NCBI GenBank assembly: GCA_013815575.1 | Contig: JACDFX010000098.1 | Span: 1 to 6,702, forward strand | DNA length: 6,702 nt | Direction of reading: 5' to 3' | Source: Rubrobacter sp. | GTDB taxonomy: Bacteria; Actinomycetota; Rubrobacteria; Rubrobacterales; Rubrobacteraceae | Part shown: positions 1 to 6,702 of the stretch, in pieces | How the letters are laid out: each line of letters opens with the position of its first letter | Position numbering within the stretch: position 1 is the first letter of the stretch | The notes under the pieces: model-generated | Told to the model about the DNA's origin: nothing | Databases searched by the model: none | The model's input: only the letters and a program-made list of their open reading frames with translations | Program-made: the position numbers and the translations under genes

Positions 1-88
1 CGATCTCGCGCAGGCGCTCGTACTCTTCTATGTCGAGGATCACACCTATGCGCTTGCCGGTCTCGTCTGTGAGGTAACGGGCATCCAT
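1..88 (-). CDS. Partial small protein, Phd/YefM- or RelB-like antitoxin candidate (N-terminus only)
   Basis: Only the first 29 residues lie in the window; the gene runs off the left edge. They begin MDARYLTDETGKRIG and continue with a VILDIEEYERLREI-like segment. The pattern of a short strand, an 'xTDExGKRxxVIL' strand and then a 'xxEYERLxE' helix is typical of small Phd/YefM or RelB-type antitoxin N-termini, which bind DNA and autoregulate. That assignment rests on pattern memory over very few residues. The ATG at 86-88 is preceded by GAGAGGA at 94-100 with a 5-nt spacer, a good ribosome binding site. It overlaps the stop codon (100-102) of the upstream nuclease gene, so the two are probably co-transcribed. 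Whether a RelE-, Txe- or Doc-type toxin follows cannot be seen. It could instead be a stand-alone hypothetical protein of the same fold. Confidence 0.6.
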   Translation of the reverse strand, partial: MDARYLTDETGKRIGVILDIEEYERLREI

Positions 89-93
89 CTCGG

Positions 94-100
94 TCCTCTC
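94..100 (-). promoter_or_regulatory. Ribosome binding site of the antitoxin-like gene, overlapping the upstream stop codon
   Basis: GAGAGGA lies 5 nt before the ATG at 86-88. Its first base is the last base of the TAG stop codon of the nuclease gene (100-102). This arrangement supports translational coupling of the two genes and fixes the start of the small protein. Confidence 0.6.
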
Positions 101-2562
101 TACAGGACGGTTCGGACGGTCTCGCCGACGGTTGGAGTGTGGATCTTGTGGTCCGGGGCGAGGCGAAAGGCGAGGTCGCTTATGCGGCGTCGGGAGCCGT
201 GGATCAGGATGATCTGGCGCGGGGAGAGCTTCTTGGTTATGCCGAGCAGTTCCTCCTGGGTGCAGTGCGCGGCGAAGGAGACGCGCTCGACCCGCCACTG
301 CTCCTCCTCTCCCTCCGCGCGGTGCGCCCCGTAGGCGGCGGCGGCGTTTGAGGGCAGGATCACGGCGTTCTTGGGGTCTCCCTGCAGCCTGCGGCGGTAG
401 AAGGCGCTCGCCCCGCCCTGCATAGTTACGGGCGAGGCTATGATGGCGCACGGGTTGGTGAGGATGCGCTCGCGGGCCCGGTCGTCGTTCGAGACGGCCC
501 TGATGTTGTCCGAGAAGAAGATCTCCCGCGGGTCGCTGTGCTGCAAGTACGGCTTCATGTACCCGAGCTGCTCGGCGTATAGCCTCTCCGAGGTCGTCAC
601 CACGGAGCCGTCCACGTAGATAAACACGTCCCGGTCCAGGCCGTACTCCCTGCCGTAGTGCTTGAGGCCGAGGATGATCTCCTGCGCCTGCCCGAGCGCG
701 TACGTCGGGATGAGCACGCTCCCGCCCCGCTCCATGGTCGTATCGTTGATGGTCTCGACCATCGTCCTTATGGAGTCGGAGAAAGGCTGGGGCTTCTGGT
801 CCGCGAGGGTCGCCTCCATGATGAGGAGGTCTATGTCCTTCACGTCAGGCAACCGCGCGGACGGGATGGAGAAGTGGTCCTCCATGCAGATGTCCCCGGT
901 GTGGAAGACCGTTGTCGGACCCGACCTCAGCAACACGCTCGCCGCCCCGAGGATGTGACCGCTCTCCGTGAGCGTCACCGTGGCGTCCCCGATCTTTAAC
1001 GGCTTGCCGAACGGTACGGGTACGAGCCTCTTCCTGACTTCGTGGATCGGCGCCCCGCCGGGCAGGCCCCCGCCCATCGCGGCGTGGTCGTTGAGCGCGC
1101 TCACGATAAGCTTGGCGGATGGGGGGGTGCAGTAGATCGGCAACCCCGGCCGGTCCCTGACCAGGAGCGGCAAGGCCCCGCAATGGTCCAGGTGGGCGTG
1201 GGTTATGACCGCCGCGTCGAGCCTGTCAATGGCGGCGAAGTTGGGTGCTGCCGGCCCCCTTCCGTCCGGCTTGATCCCGGCGTCCACCAGCACCCGCGTC
1301 GTCCCGAAGTCGAGAAGGTGGCTGCTACCGCCAACCTGTCCCGCCCCCCCAAGGGCCTGGAACGAGAGCGTCGGCCTCGGCCGGGAGTAGCCCCCGTTGC
1401 CGTTACCGTTCTCCCGGGGCTTTGCAAGATCCTCCGTCGGCGCGGCCGGGGAAGGCTCCGGATCTTCGGCCTCTTCTTCGGAGGGCTTGGGGGCCTGGGC
1501 GCGCGGGGCGCGCAGGTCGGCCTGGGCCTGAAGTACTTTGCCCATGAACTCCAGGAGGTGGGCCGTCTTGGCGGCGGAGTCTAGCGAGGTGGGCATGGCG
1601 CCGACCTCGTTCTTTACGGCGCGCACGAGCAGCTCGCCGAAGCCGTCGTCGGTGAAGCGGGCGCTCTGCAGGGCGTTCTTTATGCGGTCGCGCTCGGCGG
1701 AGACGCGACCTAGCTCCTCATGCATCTCCTCCACGCGTTCAGCGGCCCGGGCGTAGGCCGACCTCTCGCTCTGCAGGGCGCGCTCCAGCTGTTCGCCGCG
1801 CCGGTCGAGCTCCGCGATGCGCTCGTCGAGGTGTCCCCTGGCGTCCAGGGCGGAGGCGGCCTGCTCCTCGGCCTTCCGGACCAACTCCGACGCCCCGCTT
1901 CGCTCGCCGGTCAGGACGCCCACCTCTTCGGTCAGGGCTGCGGCCCGCTCGTTGGCCGCCCTGGAGGCGAAGGAGAGCCGCTCGTTCTCGCCCTTCAACC
2001 GCTCGAGCTCGGTCTCGAGCTCCTGCACGTGGGCGTCTTCGGAGGCCTTCTTCTGCGCGGCCCCCTGCTCCGTGCGCCAGGCCGCCGTCAACTCCGCGAC
2101 GACGGCGGGGTCCTGCTCCTCATCAGCGCCAAGAACCGCCAGGAGCAGGCCCTCCGTGGTGTGGGCAGTCGCCAGCTCTTCGAGGTTCTCCGTGGAGAGG
2201 TTCTCCAGCGCGTCGAAGGTCTCGGGTGGGATCTGCTCCTGGACGGCGGTCCTGAACGCGCCCCAGGCGGTCGGGTCCTGGCTTATCCTGCGCGCCACGC
2301 CCCGCAAAAGCGCCGCCCCGCCCCCGGACTTGCGCGTAAGCGCGTCGGCCTGGATGCCCCGGGGGAGCAGGATCTCGTGGAGGCCGGGAACGTTCTTGCA
2401 GAGCTCCGCCAGCGCCCGGCGGGTGTCCAGCCTGCCGAGGCGGCCCATCAGCAACTCCTCGGGCAGGTCTTCGGGCGGACGCCTGTCTAGCCGGGACCCA
2501 CCGGCCTCCTCGTCCGGGTTTCTTGCCTCAATTTCTTCGTCTTTGGGTATGGGATCTGACAC
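100..2562 (-). CDS. Beta-CASP metallo-beta-lactamase nuclease (CPSF73/archaeal RNase type) with long N-terminal coiled-coil extension
   Basis: Predicted zinc-dependent nuclease, probably acting on RNA in the cytoplasm; 820 residues from the GTG start. Residues 30-165 are helical, with no domain I recognise. Residues 170-303 form a Glu/Arg/Ala-rich coiled coil, and 350-390 are an acidic, Pro-rich linker ending in a short Asn/Gly run. The catalytic module fills 395-820. Visible motifs are LVDAG (Asp427), HAHLDH (455-460), SGH (His536), HTGD (Asp557), then beta-CASP motif A (Glu583), motif B (AAH, His766) and motif C (IHGS, His788). A His in motif C is usual for RNA-processing members. Typical single-module bacterial relatives are about 430-550 residues, so the first half is an extension. 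The GTG at 2560-2562 is chosen because GGAGGGAG precedes it by 5 nt. An in-frame ATG at 2590-2592 would give 830 residues but has no ribosome binding site. No RNase J C-terminal domain or archaeal KH domains are evident. Nuclease fold is near certain; substrate is unknown. Confidence 0.93.
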   Translation of the reverse strand: MSDPIPKDEEIEARNPDEEAGGSRLDRRPPEDLPEELLMGRLGRLDTRRALAELCKNVPGLHEILLPRGIQADALTRKSGGGAALLRGVARRISQDPTAWGAFRTAVQEQIPPETFDALENLSTENLEELATAHTTEGLLLAVLGADEEQDPAVVAELTAAWRTEQGAAQKKASEDAHVQELETELERLKGENERLSFASRAANERAAALTEEVGVLTGERSGASELVRKAEEQAASALDARGHLDERIAELDRRGEQLERALQSERSAYARAAERVEEMHEELGRVSAERDRIKNALQSARFTDDGFGELLVRAVKNEVGAMPTSLDSAAKTAHLLEFMGKVLQAQADLRAPRAQAPKPSEEEAEDPEPSPAAPTEDLAKPRENGNGNGGYSRPRPTLSFQALGGAGQVGGSSHLLDFGTTRVLVDAGIKPDGRGPAAPNFAAIDRLDAAVITHAHLDHCGALPLLVRDRPGLPIYCTPPSAKLIVSALNDHAAMGGGLPGGAPIHEVRKRLVPVPFGKPLKIGDATVTLTESGHILGAASVLLRSGPTTVFHTGDICMEDHFSIPSARLPDVKDIDLLIMEATLADQKPQPFSDSIRTMVETINDTTMERGGSVLIPTYALGQAQEIILGLKHYGREYGLDRDVFIYVDGSVVTTSERLYAEQLGYMKPYLQHSDPREIFFSDNIRAVSNDDRARERILTNPCAIIASPVTMQGGASAFYRRRLQGDPKNAVILPSNAAAAYGAHRAEGEEEQWRVERVSFAAHCTQEELLGITKKLSPRQIILIHGSRRRISDLAFRLAPDHKIHTPTVGETVRTVL

Positions 2563-2567
2563 GAGAA

Positions 2568-2575
2568 CTCCCTCC
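2568..2575 (-). promoter_or_regulatory. Ribosome binding site deciding the GTG start of the beta-CASP nuclease
   Basis: GGAGGGAG sits 5 nt before the GTG at 2560-2562. The competing ATG at 2590-2592 is preceded by GACTCCTT, which cannot pair with the 3' end of 16S rRNA. The shorter 820-residue product is therefore preferred. Confidence 0.7.
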
Positions 2576-2614
2576 GCGAATAGGAATGTCATAAGGAGTC
2601 TTCATACTGTCGTG

Positions 2615-2623
2615 ATTCTATCA
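2615..2623 (-). promoter_or_regulatory. Candidate extended -10 promoter for the beta-CASP nuclease gene
   Basis: On the minus strand the sequence reads TGATAGAAT. This is a TGn extended -10 followed by TAGAAT, which matches the TAnnnT core. No convincing -35 lies 16-18 bp upstream, but extended -10 promoters need it less. Transcription would begin near 2608, giving a leader of about 46 nt that contains the GGAGGGAG site. The call rests on motif matching alone. Confidence 0.4.
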
Positions 2624-2670
2624 TGGGGTCACCGGGCCCCGGCGCGCTTCTCTTTCGTCCCGCCCTCGTA

Positions 2671-2676
2671 TAGACT
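2671..2676 (+). promoter_or_regulatory. Candidate -10 element of a leaderless promoter for the 89-residue protein
   Basis: TAGACT matches TAnnnT and ends 7 nt before the ATG at 2684, so the predicted transcription start coincides with the start codon. The overlapping TATAGA (2669-2674) is an alternative reading of the same element. The -35 region near 2648-2653 (TTCTCT) is weak. The absence of any Shine-Dalgarno sequence before this ATG agrees with leaderless translation, which is common in actinobacteria. Confidence 0.45.
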
Positions 2677-2683
2677 CCCTGGC

Positions 2684-2953
2684 ATGAACGATTCCCCCGA
2701 AACGACGGTGAAGGTCAGGGCCAACTCGCCCGGAAGATACCCTATCCTGATCGTGGAGCTGCCCTCGGGCGAACTCCGCGCGACCTACTTCGAGACCGAC
2801 TACGACCTCGAACGGGGCAAGGCGGTCGGGGAGGACTGGCTCCGGGACAACGCCATCGGACGCCACGGCTTCGTTGCGGTGGACCCGCCGGCCGAAGTCA
2901 CCGCCCCGTCCCTCGGCGACTACGCGCGCCGGGAGGTCATCGAGGAAACCTAA
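2684..2953 (+). CDS. Small hypothetical protein, 89 residues, probably leaderless
   Basis: I do not recognise this protein. It begins MNDSPETTVKVRANSPGRYP and ends in a charged helix (DYARREVIEET). It is acidic, has no signal peptide, no membrane segment and no cysteine, and looks like a compact alpha/beta cytoplasmic protein. An early PILIVELPSGELRATYF-like stretch would form two strands joined by a turn. Codons are strongly G/C-ending throughout, as in the neighbouring genes, which supports real coding. The frame stays open far upstream, but that part is antisense to the nuclease gene and is Ser/Arg-rich, so the ATG at 2684 is taken as the start. No Shine-Dalgarno sequence precedes it, whereas a TAGACT element ends 7 nt upstream. 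The gene is divergent from the nuclease gene and converges on the kinase gene with a 39-bp gap. No function is inferred. Confidence 0.7.
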   Translation: MNDSPETTVKVRANSPGRYPILIVELPSGELRATYFETDYDLERGKAVGEDWLRDNAIGRHGFVAVDPPAEVTAPSLGDYARREVIEET

Positions 2954-2959
2954 AGACGA

Positions 2960-2989
2960 CCCGCGGGCAGAGGCGGTTCGCGAACGGTC
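2960..2989. terminator. Weak candidate bidirectional terminator between convergent genes
   Basis: The 39-bp gap between the two facing stop codons contains CCCGCGGG (2960-2967) and GTTCGCGAAC (2976-2985), both perfect palindromes. The second can extend to an imperfect stem over 2972-2989 with one G-G mismatch. No clear U-tract follows on either strand, so intrinsic termination is uncertain. The location between convergent genes is the main support. Confidence 0.25.
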
Positions 2990-2992
2990 CCT

Positions 2993-5185
<2,193 letters not shown>

Positions 5186-5194
5186 CGACCTCGC

Positions 5195-5224
5195 ATTATA
5201 TCTTTACCCGCCCCCGTCTCTCAG
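5195..5224 (-). promoter_or_regulatory. Candidate promoter at the pbpA/kinase junction
   Basis: A perfect TATAAT (5195-5200) lies in the 18-bp gap between the two genes. It is preceded by CTGAGA (5219-5224), a 4/6 match to TTGACA, with an 18-bp spacer. Transcription would start about 5188, only about 3 nt before the kinase ATG, so a message from this promoter would be nearly leaderless. In such GC-rich DNA a chance TATAAT in this position is unlikely but possible. Confidence 0.45.
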
Positions 5225-6658
5225 GTGGGTCTCCATCAGGTCTTGCGCTATGGGGATCGCGGGGGTCGCCGCGTTGCCCTCCGCGTCGATCGCGCCGCCG
5301 TTCTCCACCATGACCGCGACGGCTATCTCGGGGTCGTCGGCCGGGGCGAAGGAGACGAACCAGGAGTGGGGTTCGCGCGGGGGGTCCTCGGCCGTCCCCG
5401 TCTTGCCGGCGACCTTTACGCCTGAAACCTCCGCCTCCGTGAGCTGGCCCGTGGTGATGACGTTCTGCATCATCGCGTTGAGCGTACCCGCGGTTGGCCC
5501 GTCGAGCACGTCGTTGCGGACGCTCGGGCTCGGCCTATCGAGGATGATGCCATCGGGGGAGCGGATCTCTCTGACGATTCTGGGCTCCATCATGGTGCCG
5601 CCGTTGGCGACCGTGGCGGCGACGAGGGCCATCTCGAAGACGTTCGAGGAGACGCGGTCCTGGCCGAAGGAGATCTGGGCCGTGTTCCCATCAACCCACT
5701 GCTCCACCGGATATCCGAGATCGCTTCCCGAGACCGGAAGCGGGAAGTCGTCGTAGGGGTCGCCGTAGCCGAAGTCCGTGGCCGTCTCGGACAGGAGCTC
5801 GGGGCCCACCTCGAAGATGGCGATCTTGGCGAAGATCACGTTGACGGAGAACGCCAGCGCCTCGGCGAACGTCAGCTTCCCGTAGTCCTTGCCCTGGTAG
5901 TTGGTCACCGTGAGTCCTGCCGTCTCGTAGGTGCCCGGGTCGAAGAACTCATCCGAGGGTTGCACCCCGGCCTTGAGGGCGGCTGCGGAGGTTATGACCT
6001 TGAAGGTCGACCCTGGCGGGTAGAGGCTCTGGGTGGCCCGGTTGATGAGTGGGGCGTTCTCGTCCTGGGAGAGCTCGGGCAGGGTCTCGTCGATGTTGTT
6101 GTTGTCGAAGGAGGGGTAGGTGGCGAGCGCCAGGATCTCGCCGGTCTTCGGGTTTATGGCCATCGCGGAGCCTCTCTGCGTGGGGCTGGCGGCGAGTGAC
6201 TCGTAGGCCTGGCGCTGCAGGTCGGGGTCGAGGGTGAGCGTCACGTCGTTGCCGCGCTGGGGGCCGCCGGTGGTGCGGTTTATGAGCTCGTCGAGGGTGT
6301 CGGGGTCGCCGGCGACGCTCGAGAGGTCGGTGTTGTTGCCGATCTCGATTCCCGTGGCCCCGTACCTGGTGCTCCAGTACCCGACCACACCCGTGAATGG
6401 CGCCCCCTCCGGGTAGACGCGCTCGTAGATGGGGCCTGAGATGCCCTGGCGCTTCTCGCTGCGGGCGAGCACGGTCTCACCGTCGCCGGCCAGGATCAGG
6501 CCCCGCGGGGATTCTATTGCCCGCTGGGTCTGAAAGCCGTTCTCAGGGTTGTTGGCGAGCGACTCCCTGGCGTAGACTTGCCAGTAGGCCATCATGACGA
6601 CGAGCCCGACGAAACCCGCCACGATCAGGTAGAAGGTGCGTCTGAAGTGGGCGTTCAG
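5204..6658 (-). CDS. pbpA: Class B penicillin-binding protein, transpeptidase (PbpA type)
   Basis: D,D-transpeptidase that cross-links peptidoglycan at the outer face of the membrane, expected to work with the FtsW/RodA polymerase encoded upstream; 484 residues from the CTG start. A short cytoplasmic part with two Arg (NAHFRR) and one membrane anchor (about 9-29) are followed by a dimerisation/pedestal region (about 48-135) and the penicillin-binding domain (about 140-484). Catalytic motifs are STFK (Ser217, Lys220) in YPPGSTFKVIT, SVN (271-273) and KTGTAE (from Lys419). Length and the NRA...YPPGSTFKVIT block match actinobacterial PbpA from memory. CTG at 6656-6658 is preferred because GGGGGAGG lies 4 nt upstream, it overlaps the preceding stop as CTGA, and it restores the basic residues and full anchor. 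GTG at 6620-6622 would cut into the anchor and has no ribosome binding site. No ATG, GTG or TTG occurs in frame between 6622 and the window edge. Confidence 0.96.
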   Translation of the reverse strand: MNAHFRRTFYLIVAGFVGLVVMMAYWQVYARESLANNPENGFQTQRAIESPRGLILAGDGETVLARSEKRQGISGPIYERVYPEGAPFTGVVGYWSTRYGATGIEIGNNTDLSSVAGDPDTLDELINRTTGGPQRGNDVTLTLDPDLQRQAYESLAASPTQRGSAMAINPKTGEILALATYPSFDNNNIDETLPELSQDENAPLINRATQSLYPPGSTFKVITSAAALKAGVQPSDEFFDPGTYETAGLTVTNYQGKDYGKLTFAEALAFSVNVIFAKIAIFEVGPELLSETATDFGYGDPYDDFPLPVSGSDLGYPVEQWVDGNTAQISFGQDRVSSNVFEMALVAATVANGGTMMEPRIVREIRSPDGIILDRPSPSVRNDVLDGPTAGTLNAMMQNVITTGQLTEAEVSGVKVAGKTGTAEDPPREPHSWFVSFAPADDPEIAVAVMVENGGAIDAEGNAATPAIPIAQDLMETHLRDGGG

Positions 6659-6702
6659 TGGTCCTCCCCCGCGGCCAGTCCCCGCTCCTCGCGCCGTCCG
6701 GC
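6655..6702 (-). CDS. C-terminal end of a gene upstream of pbpA, probably FtsW/RodA (partial)
   Basis: Fifteen codons and a TGA stop (6655-6657) are visible, encoding AGRREERGLAAGEDH. A charged cytoplasmic tail of this kind commonly follows the last membrane helix of FtsW/RodA glycan polymerases. The order rodA-pbpA-pknB is conserved in actinobacteria, so the assignment is by context rather than by sequence. The stop overlaps the pbpA start by 4 nt (CTGA), consistent with translational coupling of the polymerase and its partner transpeptidase. The rest of the gene is outside the window. Confidence 0.55.
   Translation of the reverse strand, partial: AGRREERGLAAGEDH
6663..6670 (-). promoter_or_regulatory. 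Strong ribosome binding site deciding the CTG start of pbpA
   Basis: GGGGGAGG lies 4 nt before CTG (6656-6658), inside the last codons of the upstream gene. It is the only Shine-Dalgarno sequence near any possible pbpA start, which is the main reason for accepting the rare start codon. Confidence 0.7.

Noticed and set aside
1042..1584. Plus-strand open frame of 180 codons.
   Set aside because: It is antisense to the catalytic core of the nuclease, where the opposite strand encodes intact HAHLDH and neighbouring motifs.
1720..2490. Plus-strand open frame of 256 codons.
   Set aside because: It is a shadow of the coiled-coil half of the nuclease. Its Gly/Leu/Arg-rich translation has no family features and no ribosome binding site.
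1817..2683. Plus-strand frame open from 1817 that would extend the 89-residue protein to 378 residues.
   Set aside because: This stretch is antisense to the nuclease gene. Its translation is Ser/Arg-rich with low-complexity runs typical of the complement of GC-rich coding DNA, and the leaderless promoter points to the ATG at 2684.
2621..2866. Minus-strand open frame of 81 codons opposite the small plus-strand gene.
   Set aside because: It lacks a ribosome binding site. The plus-strand frame has the better third-position GC pattern and a promoter-like element at its start.
5204..6622. pbpA starting at the GTG at 6620-6622 (472 residues).
   Set aside because: There is no Shine-Dalgarno sequence, it loses the basic residues before the membrane anchor, and it leaves an unexplained gap after the upstream stop. 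The CTG at 6656-6658 fits better.

Overview
The window is GC-rich, with strong G/C preference at third codon positions, GAGG/GGAGG-type ribosome binding sites and tightly packed genes. The gene content and order point to a Gram-positive, actinobacterial-type genome. A deep-branching lineage such as Rubrobacter would fit, but that placement is an inference from gene content and style, not from a marker gene.

Right part (about 2993-6702, minus strand): the end of the conserved cell-shape/division signalling cluster, read from right to left. The last 15 codons of a gene that is by context FtsW/RodA overlap the start of a class B penicillin-binding transpeptidase (PbpA type). An 18-bp gap follows, then a membrane Ser/Thr kinase with four extracellular PASTA domains (PknB/Stk type). 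Together these would polymerise glycan, cross-link it, and sense peptidoglycan to control the process by phosphorylation. The kinase carries an unusual C-terminal extension: a perfect (Glu-Pro)14 tract encoded by a hexanucleotide array, then an Asn/Gly-rich tail. PbpA appears to start at a CTG codon. A good -10/-35 pair lies at the pbpA/kinase junction.

Middle (about 2563-2992): a small plus-strand gene for an 89-residue protein of unknown function. It has a -10-like element so close to its ATG that the transcript is probably leaderless. It converges on the kinase gene across a 39-bp gap holding two short palindromes, and diverges from the next gene.

Left part (1-2562, minus strand): a long gene for a metallo-beta-lactamase/beta-CASP nuclease of the CPSF73/archaeal RNase type. 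All catalytic motifs are intact. About 390 residues of helical, coiled-coil and acidic linker sequence are fused in front, which is the most unusual protein in the window. Directly downstream, with its ribosome binding site overlapping the nuclease stop codon, starts a partial gene resembling a Phd/YefM- or RelB-like antitoxin.

No RNA genes, insertion sequences, CRISPR arrays or attachment sites were seen, and no gene-free stretch exceeds about 120 bp.
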